Assembly: GCA_905200615.1 (NCBI GenBank)
Contig: CAJKLB010000008.1
Span: 1 to 64,000 of the forward strand
DNA: 64,000 nucleotides
Source: an uncultured Selenomonadales bacterium
GTDB taxonomy: Bacteria > Bacillota > Clostridia > Christensenellales > QALW01
Direction: 5' to 3'
Below the pieces are notes generated by a model. The model made no database searches, was not told the DNA's origin, and worked only from the letters and a program-made list of their open reading frames with translations. The position numbers were made by a program, and so were the translations under genes. Shown here piece after piece: positions 52,310 to 61,360 of this stretch. Numbering within the stretch: position 1 is the first letter of the stretch; the number at the start of each line of letters is the position of its first letter.

Positions 52310-54211
52310 ATGAAAGTTGATGAACATTTTATCAATGGATATAAAAAAAACAGCAAGTCCTTTTTGGCAAGGCGTACTGATTGTATGGAAATTGATAATC
52401 GCTGGTATATAGAATTTCCGGCAAACGGTCCTGCGGCCGCAGCTCTTCTGGATTTTAAACAATTCCTGCAAAAGTCAATGGATGTTGTGTTAAATGATTA
52501 CGGAGAAAAAAAGATTTCAATTTTAATAAATCCTGGGTTAAAAAACGATTATGAGATGATTGTGGAAGAGGCTCAGATAATCTTTTGTGGAGGGACGGAA
52601 TCTGCCGCAGCGCAGGCTGTTTTTCGCGCTGAAGATACTATGACGCTTTTGAGAGGACCGTATCTGAAAAAAGGAAGATTCCAATATCATCCTCGTTTTT
52701 TTCCGCGTTTGGTAAGCTCAGGTATTGCGCAAAATAAGTATCCGAATGACTACTTAACCATGATCCTTCGCCATGGGTACAATGGTATTGTTGTAGAAAT
52801 ACAAGATATTGAAACACAGAAATTTGTACCGTTGCTTTCTCAAGCGCATAAACGGGGGCTGCTGGTGTTTGCGGCGCCGGCGTTTGTTTATGCTCAAAAA
52901 GAAAATTTTGAAGATCTTACGCGCTTGGGGTTTGACGGATTTATTTTTGGACGCAATTTTGATTTTAAAAGCAAAGACCCGCATACGTCCGGATTGTTGC
53001 GCAGTGAAAATCGTAATGAAGAGGGAGAAAAACGTATCAATAAGCCCGATGCATCGCAATGGCATTGCTTAGATTATGCGGAAATTTTAAAGGAAATTCA
53101 AGACGCGATCATTGCAATAAACCCCAACGCGATGGTGGTGCTGGATACTTCTTCTTGGAATACGGCATCGCAACAGGATAAAACCGCATTGATTCATAAA
53201 TTACCCTCAAATACGGTTCTGCTTATCAGCTTTGATTCCAATCAAAAGCTGATAAGAGAGGGGGTGCGCGTAAAAACTTATGCAAATACGTTGGTGATGT
53301 CACAAGCGTCGGAAATGTTTTTAGCTGAGTATACGGCGGCAAAGGAGCGTGGACTTCCCGTATGGGCGTCTACTGCCGCATCCGGGCGAACCGATGATTT
53401 CGGCTTAATTCCTTATATTCCGGCTATGATGCAATGGCTTCTTCGTTTTGACGCCTTGAAAGATTTAGAAATTACCGGTACCCTTGAAACAGGAAAATAC
53501 GGATTTTTTCCTTCTGTTATCAGCGAGTTTGCTAAAGAACAGTTTACCGAGCCGTGCCAAGAGGCGGGAATATCCATTCAACAGCTGGCCGCTGTTCATT
53601 ATGGATCTGAAAATACGGAAAAAATGATGCTTGTTTTTAAAAAATTAAGTGACGGCGTTAATTTCCTTTTCTCTGACAGGCAAGATATTGCCGGTCCGTT
53701 TCTCTGCGGCCCTGCTTTTCCTCTGCTGACAGAACGGGAAGAAGCGTTTTTGGGAAAAAATAAAATTTATGATTATGCGTTTTGGGAAAAAGATATCACA
53801 CTTGAAACCGATATCTTGCTGAAGGCGGCGGAAAATTTTGATAAGGCAGCCGGTATTTTAAAAAGTATTTGTGAGGGACGCCCGAAGGAGAAAGAAACAG
53901 CCGAATTATATGCCGTCTGCACGCTTCTTACCAATACTTTAATTACCTGTGTTAACGCAAAACGCTGGTATCGGCGCCGTTATGCCTTTGTTAGGGAAGA
54001 GGGGTTTAAAAAACAATTTTTGCTTGAGCAGATGATTCATATTGGACAGCAGGAAATAAAAAACGCGCAGGAAAGCGCGGAAATTATTGCGGAGTATCCG
54101 TTTTTAAGCGGCAATATTCTGGATCATGATCTGTGTTCTTTAGAAAAATTGGAGGAAAAAATAAGACTTACGGAAAAGTCTATAGGGGAATTGAAAAAAA
54201 TGCTTTGCTAA
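52310..54211 (+). CDS. Unknown 633-aa protein, GH20/GH67-like architecture
   Basis: No family recognised with certainty. The first ~130 residues, ending IIFCGGTESAAAQAVF and then HPRFFPRLVSSG, recall the alpha/beta N-domain and RG/R start of GH20/GH67 glycosidases, followed by a likely (beta/alpha)8 barrel (about 140-400: GIVVEIQD, LVFAAPAFVY, GFDGFIFGRN, MVVLDTSSW) and a helical C-domain. No catalytic acid pair could be assigned. No signal peptide, so it acts inside the cell. The AAGGAG site precedes the ATG. Confidence 0.75.
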   Translation: MKVDEHFINGYKKNSKSFLARRTDCMEIDNRWYIEFPANGPAAAALLDFKQFLQKSMDVVLNDYGEKKISILINPGLKNDYEMIVEEAQIIFCGGTESAAAQAVFRAEDTMTLLRGPYLKKGRFQYHPRFFPRLVSSGIAQNKYPNDYLTMILRHGYNGIVVEIQDIETQKFVPLLSQAHKRGLLVFAAPAFVYAQKENFEDLTRLGFDGFIFGRNFDFKSKDPHTSGLLRSENRNEEGEKRINKPDASQWHCLDYAEILKEIQDAIIAINPNAMVVLDTSSWNTASQQDKTALIHKLPSNTVLLISFDSNQKLIREGVRVKTYANTLVMSQASEMFLAEYTAAKERGLPVWASTAASGRTDDFGLIPYIPAMMQWLLRFDALKDLEITGTLETGKYGFFPSVISEFAKEQFTEPCQEAGISIQQLAAVHYGSENTEKMMLVFKKLSDGVNFLFSDRQDIAGPFLCGPAFPLLTEREEAFLGKNKIYDYAFWEKDITLETDILLKAAENFDKAAGILKSICEGRPKEKETAELYAVCTLLTNTLITCVNAKRWYRRRYAFVREEGFKKQFLLEQMIHIGQQEIKNAQESAEIIAEYPFLSGNILDHDLCSLEKLEEKIRLTEKSIGELKKMLC

Positions 54212-54373
54212 TAGGATATATTTCTATTAAAAAACAGTAGTGTCTTTTTTTAAGCTATGCTATAATAGTTTTATAAAGATGTTTTTATCGGATAAGAATA
54301 TTAATGTTGTGCAGAAAAATTGTTCATAGCGTAAAGGACAAGCGTATAGGAAAAATTTTCGGAGGATACAATC

Positions 54374-55102
54374 ATGCTGGAATTAAAAAATGTTTCTTAT
54401 TCAGTCCAAGATGAGAATAATAAGAATAAAGAGATTTTAACGAATATATCTTTTGCCATTGATGATCGCTTTGTAGCGGTTACCGGACCTAACGGAGGAG
54501 GAAAAAGTACTTTGGCAAAAATTATTGCCGGTATTTATAAACCCACAAGCGGAAAAATTTTGCTTGACGGCCAGGACATTACGGAATTTTCTATTACCGA
54601 ACGGGCAAAAAAAGGCATCAGTTTTGCTTTTCAGCAGCCTGTACGCTTTAAAGGAATCACGGTAAAAGACTTGATATGTTTAGCGGCGGGCAAAAATATT
54701 CAAATTGCCGAAGCTTGTGATTATCTTTCTGAAGTAGGATTATGCGCCAGAGATTATATTAACCGTGAAGTGAATGCGAGTCTTTCCGGCGGGGAACTAA
54801 AGCGTATAGAGATTGCAATGATCATTGCCAGAGGCACTAAATTTTCGGTTTTTGATGAACCGGAAGCCGGGATTGATTTATGGTCCTTCAATAATTTGAT
54901 ACAGGTATTTGAAAATATGTATAAGCGTATTAACGGTACAATTTTGATTATTTCTCATCAGGAGCGTATTTTGAATATAGCGGACAAAATTCTTGTGGTT
55001 GCCGAAGGCAGAATCGCTGATTTCGGTGTAAAAAAAGATATTCTGCCGGGGCTTTTAAGCAGTCGGCAAATTGCGTGCAAAACATTGATAGACAAGCTTT
55101 AA
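54374..55102 (+). CDS. sufC: SufC-like ATPase of minimal Fe-S assembly system
   Basis: 242-aa ATPase: Walker A GPNGGGKST, signature LSGGELKRIEIA, Walker B-like FDEPEAGID and switch histidine ISHQE. SufC drives conformational change of SufB/SufD scaffolds. Paired with a single SufB/SufD-like protein, no sufA, sufS, sufU or sufD follow: matches the minimal SMS-type (SufBC) system described for anaerobes. CGGAGG before the ATG. Confidence 0.93.
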   Translation: MLELKNVSYSVQDENNKNKEILTNISFAIDDRFVAVTGPNGGGKSTLAKIIAGIYKPTSGKILLDGQDITEFSITERAKKGISFAFQQPVRFKGITVKDLICLAAGKNIQIAEACDYLSEVGLCARDYINREVNASLSGGELKRIEIAMIIARGTKFSVFDEPEAGIDLWSFNNLIQVFENMYKRINGTILIISHQERILNIADKILVVAEGRIADFGVKKDILPGLLSSRQIACKTLIDKL

Positions 55103-55112
55103 GGAGGATTTT

Positions 55113-56030
55113 ATGAATCAGATACAAAAAAATTTACTTGAAAATATTGCCGGACTTCATAAAATACCGCAGGGAGCTTATAATATACGCGTAAACGGAC
55201 AGGGTGCGGGAAGAAACACTACGGAAAATATTGATATCATTACAAAAAAAGATAAACCGGGAATTGATATAAAAATAAAACCGGGGACAAAAAATGAAAG
55301 TGTGCATATTCCGGTGCTGTTAAGTCAGACGGGGTTGACGGATTTGGTGTATAATGATTTTTATATCGGCGAAAATGCTGATGTTACGATTGTGGCCGGA
55401 TGCGGTATCCATAACAGCGGGGATGAAAAAAGCCAACATGACGGGATACATACCTTTTATGTGGGGAAAAACGCGCGCGTAAAGTATGTGGAAAAGCATT
55501 ATGGCGAAGGAGAAGGTATCGGCGAGAATATCATGAATCCTACAACCGTTGTTTTTATTGAAGAAAACGGGTATATGGAGATGGAAACTGCGCAGATTAA
55601 AGGTGTGGATTCTACAAAACGGGAGACAAAGGCAACGCTTGGTGACGGTGCAACGCTGATTATTCGGGAAAAAATTATGACGCACGGCCGTCAGTATGCT
55701 GAAACAAAATTTGAAGTAGATCTTGCGGGATATGATTCTTCCGCTCATGTCGTGTCCAGATCTGTGGCAAAAGATGATTCCCGGCAGCTATTTTTATCCA
55801 AGGTGAACGGTATGAATAAGTGCAGCGGTCATACGGAATGTGATGCGATTATTATGGATCACGCTACCGTAAGCGCTATTCCTGAAATTACGGCCGGTAA
55901 TGTAGAGGCTGCGCTGATTCACGAAGCGGCTATCGGTAAAATTGCGGGTGAGCAGATTATTAAGCTCATGACATTGGGCCTTACCGAAAAGGAAGCTGAG
56001 GAACAAATTGTAAGCGGATTTTTGAAATAA
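55113..56030 (+). CDS. sufB: SufB/SufD-family Fe-S scaffold, short form
   Basis: 305-aa beta-helix protein, against about 465 aa in SufB. It keeps the central parallel beta-helix with repeated short strands and the C-terminal helical region (A-L-I-H-E-A-A-I-G-K-I at about 269-279) used for SufC binding. The usual N-terminal domain is absent. Starts 10 nt after sufC with AAGGAGG. It likely scaffolds Fe-S clusters with SufC. Confidence 0.92.
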   Translation: MNQIQKNLLENIAGLHKIPQGAYNIRVNGQGAGRNTTENIDIITKKDKPGIDIKIKPGTKNESVHIPVLLSQTGLTDLVYNDFYIGENADVTIVAGCGIHNSGDEKSQHDGIHTFYVGKNARVKYVEKHYGEGEGIGENIMNPTTVVFIEENGYMEMETAQIKGVDSTKRETKATLGDGATLIIREKIMTHGRQYAETKFEVDLAGYDSSAHVVSRSVAKDDSRQLFLSKVNGMNKCSGHTECDAIIMDHATVSAIPEITAGNVEAALIHEAAIGKIAGEQIIKLMTLGLTEKEAEEQIVSGFLK

Positions 56031-56072
56031 TATGTTTGTATGTTTAAAACAGATTGATCACGGAGGCCTTTC

Positions 56073-57059
56073 ATGAAGATATTTATTTATTCTTTTCGAG
56101 AATTTGATGAAAAAGAGATTTTTGATGAATTAAAAGAAAAATATGGATTTGAATACGGATTTTCCGCAGAGTATCCGAGTTTGGAAAACGCGTTTTTGGC
56201 AAAAGGTTACGATGCCATCAGTATGACCCCATGTACAATGAATGCAGAACTGCTGGATGCATTTCACGCGCTTGGTGTAAAATATATCGCGGCTCGCTCA
56301 ATCGGGTATGATCATATCGATATCGCTCATGCTCAAAAGCTGGGTATGGGTGTATCGCATGTAGCCTATGATCCTGATACCGTAGCGGATTACGCAATTT
56401 TGCTGATGTTGATGGGATGCCGGAAAATGGGGTATATTTTAGAGCGTTCTAAAATACAGGATTATTCACTGAGAGGCAAGCTTGGCCGGGATATCGGGGA
56501 TTGTACTATAGGAATCATTGGAGCCGGAAAAATCGGTAAAACAGTAATTCGCCATCTTTCCGCTTTTGAAAGCCGCATTTTAGCATATGATCTTTATCCG
56601 GATGAAGCGATGAAAAAGTATTGCAGCTATGTTTCGCTTGATGAATTGATTTCTCAAAGTGATATCATCAGTATTCACGCTCCTGCCTCAAAAGAAAATT
56701 ATCATCTTTTGGACAGGGAGCGGTTTGAAAAGATGAAACAGGATGTAATGCTGATTAACACGGCCAGGGGGACGCTGATCGATACGGATGCGCTGATTGC
56801 AAATTTGGTTTCCGGTAAGGTAAGTTTTGCGGGATTGGATGTTTTGGAAAAAGAAGACGGTCTTTACTACTATAATCGTATGGGAGATTGCATTGACAAT
56901 GTACAAATGGCACAATTGCGGGCATTTCCTAATGTAGTGCTTACACCGCATACGGCATTTTATACAAAAAAAGTTGTATATAGTATGGCGGAAAATGTAG
57001 TAAAATGTGCTTTTGATATGCAAAACAAAAAGGAAAATCCGCTGATTAACATTTATTAA
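56073..57059 (+). CDS. D-isomer-specific 2-hydroxyacid dehydrogenase (lactate dehydrogenase/VanH-like)
   Basis: 328-aa NAD-dependent dehydrogenase. Rossmann G-A-G-K-I-G at about 151-156, catalytic Arg in NTARG at about 231, Glu near 260 and His in TPHTAF at about 295. Substrate is probably pyruvate/D-lactate or a related 2-oxoacid. It ends with a terminator and may share the sufC transcript, 42 nt behind sufB. Confidence 0.9.
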   Translation: MKIFIYSFREFDEKEIFDELKEKYGFEYGFSAEYPSLENAFLAKGYDAISMTPCTMNAELLDAFHALGVKYIAARSIGYDHIDIAHAQKLGMGVSHVAYDPDTVADYAILLMLMGCRKMGYILERSKIQDYSLRGKLGRDIGDCTIGIIGAGKIGKTVIRHLSAFESRILAYDLYPDEAMKKYCSYVSLDELISQSDIISIHAPASKENYHLLDRERFEKMKQDVMLINTARGTLIDTDALIANLVSGKVSFAGLDVLEKEDGLYYYNRMGDCIDNVQMAQLRAFPNVVLTPHTAFYTKKVVYSMAENVVKCAFDMQNKKENPLINIY

Positions 57060-57063
57060 TCAC

Positions 57064-57099
57064 TGCACCCCAAAGATTAGCTTCACGGGGTGCATTTTT
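57064..57099 (+). terminator. Terminator of the suf/hydroxyacid dehydrogenase unit
   Basis: TGCACCCC/GGGGTGCA stem, 15-nt loop, TTTTT. Confidence 0.85.
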
Positions 57100-57109
57100 A
57101 TTATTCCGA

Positions 57110-57138
57110 TTGACTAAATTTGCATTTTTAAGTAAAAT
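57110..57138 (+). promoter_or_regulatory. Promoter of the aromatic biosynthesis operon
   Basis: TTGACT and TAAAAT, 17-bp spacer. The predicted leader (about 60 nt) has a small GCCAAG..CTTGGC hairpin but no T-box or Trp/Tyr-rich leader peptide that I could see. Confidence 0.75.
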
Positions 57139-57205
57139 AAATATAAGATGATTGGGGGATTCTGCCAAGCAGCCCTTGGCTTTTCATATACGGGAGGAAC
57201 AAAAA

Positions 57206-58210
57206 ATGATAGCAGTACTTAAATCAGGAACATCACAAAAACAAGTGGATAATTTAGTTCATTGGCTGGATACACAGGGCATCACTTCTCATATTTCACA
57301 GGGACAGTATCAAACAGTTTTAGGTCTTGTCGGCGATACTTCTAAAATTGATATCGAGCTTCTTGAAAATCTTGAGATTGTGGAATCGGTAAAACGAATT
57401 AGCGAGCCCTTTAAAAGCGCTAATAGGAAGTTTCATCCAGATGATACCGTTATAAATGTAAACGGTATTAAAATCGGCGGCGGCAATTTTGCCATTATCG
57501 CCGGACCGTGTTCGGTAGAATCAGAGGATCAAATTATCGAGGTTGCCCAGCGGGTAAAAGCGGCGGGGGCCCAATTTTTACGCGGCGGAGCGTTTAAACC
57601 CAGAACCTCACCGTATGACTTCCAAGGCCTTCAGGCTGACGGATTAGAACTTTTAAAAATAGCAAAAAAAATTACCGGTATGCCTATCGTAACTGAAATT
57701 ATGAACGCAAATCATCTGCCGATGTTTGAGGATGTTGATATTATTCAGGTAGGCGCGCGGAATATGCAGAATTTTGAATTGCTTAAGGAATTAGGGAGAA
57801 CAAAAAAACCTATTTTGCTTAAGCGCGGCCTTGCCAACAATTTAAAGGAACTTTTAATGAGTGCTGAGTATATTATGGCGGGGGGAAATGAGAATATTAT
57901 TCTTTGTGAACGGGGAATTCGCACTTTTGAAACGTATACGCGTAATACGTTAGATGTTTCAGCCGTACCAATGCTGCATGAACTTACACATTTGCCGGTC
58001 GTAGTGGATCCGAGTCATGCTACCGGAATTGCGCGGTTAGTAAAGCCTATGGCCTTAGCCGCTACTGCCGCCGGATGCGACGGCTTAATGATAGAAGTGC
58101 ACAATAATCCTCAAAAGGCGCTGTGCGACGGTGCTCAGTCGCTTACGCCGGATCAATTTGATGACGTAACTTCTTGTGTCAACGCTATACGCGGGGTAAT
58201 CAGCCGATGA
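57206..58210 (+). CDS. aroF: 3-deoxy-7-phosphoheptulonate (DAHP) synthase
   Basis: 334-aa first enzyme of the shikimate pathway (PEP plus erythrose-4-phosphate). N-terminal ferredoxin-like regulatory domain (about 1-75), then the type I-beta/KDO8PS-like barrel: IIAGPCSVES at about 103, RGGAFKPRTSPY at about 132, KRG, and DPSHATG at about 265 (metal D/H). The extra N-domain mediates feedback by Tyr or Phe in homologues. GGGAGG before the ATG at 57206. Confidence 0.96.
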   Translation: MIAVLKSGTSQKQVDNLVHWLDTQGITSHISQGQYQTVLGLVGDTSKIDIELLENLEIVESVKRISEPFKSANRKFHPDDTVINVNGIKIGGGNFAIIAGPCSVESEDQIIEVAQRVKAAGAQFLRGGAFKPRTSPYDFQGLQADGLELLKIAKKITGMPIVTEIMNANHLPMFEDVDIIQVGARNMQNFELLKELGRTKKPILLKRGLANNLKELLMSAEYIMAGGNENIILCERGIRTFETYTRNTLDVSAVPMLHELTHLPVVVDPSHATGIARLVKPMALAATAAGCDGLMIEVHNNPQKALCDGAQSLTPDQFDDVTSCVNAIRGVISR

Positions 58211-59040
58211 AAGTAGGAATCGTAGGCTTAGGGCTGATCGGCGGTTCTTTTGCCAAAGCACTAAAAAGCTTTACCGACCATACGGTGCTGGGCTGCGATA
58301 TTGATACTTCCGTTCAGGATTTTGCTGTCTATATGAATATCATTGACGGCGTATTGGATGAAAAAACGCTGCCTGAATGTGATTATGTTCTTGTTTCCAT
58401 CTTTCCTGCGGCGGCAATAGAATGGATTTCTCTTCATGCAAAAAAGTTTAAAAAAAATGCCCTTGTCATTGATTGCTGCGGTGTAAAACAGGTTGTTTGT
58501 GAAAAATGCTTTCAAACAGCAAAAGAGAATGATTTTATATTTATCGGCGGACATCCCATGGCAGGATATCATAAATCGGGATTGAAATATTCCAGAGACA
58601 CCCTGTATAAAGGCGCTTCTATGATTTTGGTAATGCCGGATACAGAAAATATCGCGCTGCTTTCTTCTGTTACAAAATTTTTTAAGAAACTGGGATTTGG
58701 CAGTATTACGGTAACAGATGCCAAAACACATGATAAAAATATTGCTTTTACCTCTCAGCTGGCGCATGTCGTTTCCAATGCTTATGTAAAAAGCCCGCAG
58801 GCGAAAGTGCACAAGGGGTTTTCTGCCGGAAGTTATAAGGATCTAACCAGAGTAGCGTATCTGAATGAAGTCATGTGGACGGAACTTTTTATGGATAATA
58901 AGAAATATTTAAAAGACGAGATCGATCACATAATCTATGAATTGCAAAAATACAGTGACGCATTGGAACGCGGTGACGCGCAAACATTAAAAGCATTGCT
59001 GAAAGAAGGCAAAGAGAGAAAGGAAAGCATAGACAGGTGA
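58207..59040 (+). CDS. tyrA: Prephenate dehydrogenase
   Basis: 277-aa NAD-dependent enzyme making 4-hydroxyphenylpyruvate. Rossmann G-L-G-L-I-G-G-S; H in GGHPMAG at about 117 (catalytic-type His); helical dimer domain. No ACT domain. Start at 58207 overlaps the aroF stop (ATGA). Confidence 0.94.
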   Translation: MKVGIVGLGLIGGSFAKALKSFTDHTVLGCDIDTSVQDFAVYMNIIDGVLDEKTLPECDYVLVSIFPAAAIEWISLHAKKFKKNALVIDCCGVKQVVCEKCFQTAKENDFIFIGGHPMAGYHKSGLKYSRDTLYKGASMILVMPDTENIALLSSVTKFFKKLGFGSITVTDAKTHDKNIAFTSQLAHVVSNAYVKSPQAKVHKGFSAGSYKDLTRVAYLNEVMWTELFMDNKKYLKDEIDHIIYELQKYSDALERGDAQTLKALLKEGKERKESIDR

Positions 59041-60086
59041 AACAAGTACATGTTAATGCTTCAAAGCAATATGATATTTTAATAGAAAGCGGCTTACTTT
59101 CTTCTGCGGGGGAGATTTGCCGCAGCCGATTCGGGGTATGTCGGATTTGTATCATTACTGATGATACGGTGAATGTACTCTATGGGGAAAAAGTTTTACA
59201 AAGCTTTCAAAGCGCCGGCTATGAAATTGAAAAGTTCGTTGTGCCGCATGGCGAGAAATCCAAAAGTACTGAAAATTTTTTGGCAATTGTGAATTATCTG
59301 GCGCAAAAAAAGTTTACGCGCAGCGATCTGCTGGTCGCGTTGGGCGGCGGTGTAGTGGGAGATCTTTGCGGTTTTTGCGCGGCAACGTATATGCGAGGAA
59401 TCCGATTTCTTCAAATTCCCACAACTCTTTTAGCGGCGGTGGATTCTTCAGTCGGCGGAAAAACAGCGGTGGATCTTCAGGCAGGAAAAAATTTATTGGG
59501 TGCTTTTTGGCAGCCTTCGCTTGTACTTTGTGATACGGATGTATTAAAAACATTGAGTGAAAAAATTTTTGCCGATGGTACGGCGGAAATCATAAAATAC
59601 GGTATGATTTGGGATGCGGAGCTTTTTGAAAAGCTGGAGTGGGGGCCTTGGAACACAGAGGAAATTATTTCCCGCTGCGTGGAGATTAAACGGGATATCG
59701 TGAATCAGGATGAGTTTGATACGGGACTGCGGCAAATTTTGAATTTTGGTCATACCATAGGACACGCGGTAGAAACTTTAAGCGGATTTAAGATATCGCA
59801 CGGCGGTGCCGTAGCGATTGGCATGGTGCTTATTACGCGGGCGCTATACCGTCAGGGACAGGTCGACGAGAAGTCTTTGAATCGCCTTATGAAGACGCTC
59901 CAACGCCATCATTTACCTGTAGAATGTGATTTTGAGGCGGAAGCGCTTTTTGAAATAGCCGCCGGTGATAAAAAGCGCCAGGGAAAAAGAATCAATGTGA
60001 TTGCGGTAAAAGAAATCGGGAAAGCAGAAATTCTCAGCTTAGATATGGATCAGTTAAAAAAACTGATACAATTGGGGAGAGCGTGA
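59037..60086 (+). CDS. aroB: 3-dehydroquinate synthase
   Basis: 349-aa NAD- and metal-dependent enzyme, second step of the pathway. G-G-G-V-V-G-D at about 101-107, VDSSVGGKTAVD at about 137, and metal histidines near 240 (FGHTIGHAVE). GTG start overlapping the tyrA stop by 4 nt. Confidence 0.96.
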   Translation: MKQVHVNASKQYDILIESGLLSSAGEICRSRFGVCRICIITDDTVNVLYGEKVLQSFQSAGYEIEKFVVPHGEKSKSTENFLAIVNYLAQKKFTRSDLLVALGGGVVGDLCGFCAATYMRGIRFLQIPTTLLAAVDSSVGGKTAVDLQAGKNLLGAFWQPSLVLCDTDVLKTLSEKIFADGTAEIIKYGMIWDAELFEKLEWGPWNTEEIISRCVEIKRDIVNQDEFDTGLRQILNFGHTIGHAVETLSGFKISHGGAVAIGMVLITRALYRQGQVDEKSLNRLMKTLQRHHLPVECDFEAEALFEIAAGDKKRQGKRINVIAVKEIGKAEILSLDMDQLKKLIQLGRA

Positions 60087-61348
60087 TGGAAATTCTGTTA
60101 AAGGGCGGAACTCGCGGCGGTAAGGTCAAGGCTATTGCATCAAAATCTCATGTGCACCGCCTTTTGATTTGCGCGGCACTTGCCAAAACAAAAACGTTGA
60201 TAAAAGACGTAGTTTTTTCAAAAGATATTCTATCTACCATGGGATGTTTGGACGGTTACCTTGCTCAAATTGATAAAGCAGATGGTATGATAGCGGTGCA
60301 GCCGTATTTTGAACCCAAGAATAAACAGCTTCTGGATTGCATGGAAAGCGGATCTACTTATCGCTTTCTTGTTCCGGTGGCATGCGCTGAGGGACGGAGT
60401 GTCGCTTTCACCGGCAGTGAACGGTTAGCACAAAGGCCTCTTTCGCCATTGTATGAATTGCTTTGTTCGCATGGATGCACATTGTCAAAACCGGATTGTT
60501 TCCCTCTGCATATCAGCGGAAGACTTCAGGCAGGCTGCTATATGATTGACGGAGGTGTCAGTTCTCAATTTATCAGCGGCCTTTTATTCGCTCTTCCGCT
60601 TCTGGAAGGAATGAGTATAATTCAGATTACGGGTGAGCTGCAGTCCTATCCGTATATTCAAATGACACTGGATGCGCTGCGGTCTTTTTCGGTGAACATT
60701 GAGCACAATGAAAGAACCTTTGTGATTCAAGGAAATCAAACATATAGAAGTCCCGGAACGATTACCGCGGAAGGTGATTGGTCAAACGCCGCTTTCTTTG
60801 CGGTGATGGGCGCGTTCTCATCCGAGGGAATTACGGTAAAGGGGCTGAATCGAGATTCTCTGCAAGGGGATAAGGCGATTGCAGATCTTTTAAAGCAATG
60901 CGGCGCCGAGGTAAGCTTTCAGGGCGATGAACTGACGGTGAAACAGGGCAGAATGCGGGGAATTACGATTGACGCGGCGCAGATTCCTGATTTAGTGCCG
61001 GTGCTTGCCGTTATGGCATGCGGAAGTCAAGGTCAAACGATTATTTATAATGCGCAGCGGCTGCGCCTGAAAGAAAGTGACAGGATCAAAACCGTTTATG
61101 AAATGATTTCATCCCTTGGCGGAGACATTACCGTTACGAGAGACGGATTTTTGATTCAGGGAAAGGGATTTCTGGAAGGCGGTACGGTTGATGGCGCAAA
61201 TGATCACAGAATTGTGATGGCGGCATCTGCCGCGGCCTGTATATGCAAAAGACAGGTTATTATCCATGGAGCGGAAGCCGTGGAAAAATCCTATCCGCGT
61301 TTTTTTGAAGATATCAAAAAGCTGGGAGCTTTTTTAGAGAAGATATAG
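60086..61348 (+). CDS. aroA: 3-phosphoshikimate 1-carboxyvinyltransferase (EPSP synthase)
   Basis: 420-aa enzyme joining PEP and shikimate-3-phosphate. Conserved ASKSHVHRLLI at about 19 (phosphate binding), ESGSTYRFLVPV, DGGVSSQFISGLL, and NDHRIVMA with DRIKT in the second half. ATG at 60086 overlaps the aroB stop (TGATG) and is preferred to GTG at 60083. Confidence 0.95.
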   Translation: MEILLKGGTRGGKVKAIASKSHVHRLLICAALAKTKTLIKDVVFSKDILSTMGCLDGYLAQIDKADGMIAVQPYFEPKNKQLLDCMESGSTYRFLVPVACAEGRSVAFTGSERLAQRPLSPLYELLCSHGCTLSKPDCFPLHISGRLQAGCYMIDGGVSSQFISGLLFALPLLEGMSIIQITGELQSYPYIQMTLDALRSFSVNIEHNERTFVIQGNQTYRSPGTITAEGDWSNAAFFAVMGAFSSEGITVKGLNRDSLQGDKAIADLLKQCGAEVSFQGDELTVKQGRMRGITIDAAQIPDLVPVLAVMACGSQGQTIIYNAQRLRLKESDRIKTVYEMISSLGGDITVTRDGFLIQGKGFLEGGTVDGANDHRIVMAASAAACICKRQVIIHGAEAVEKSYPRFFEDIKKLGAFLEKI

Positions 61349-61360
61349 GAGAATAAGAAT

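Noticed and set aside
57145..57205. Possible attenuator or T-box in front of the aromatic operon
   Set aside because: Leader is only about 60 nt, lacks T-box core elements, and its small ORFs are not rich in Trp, Phe or Tyr codons.
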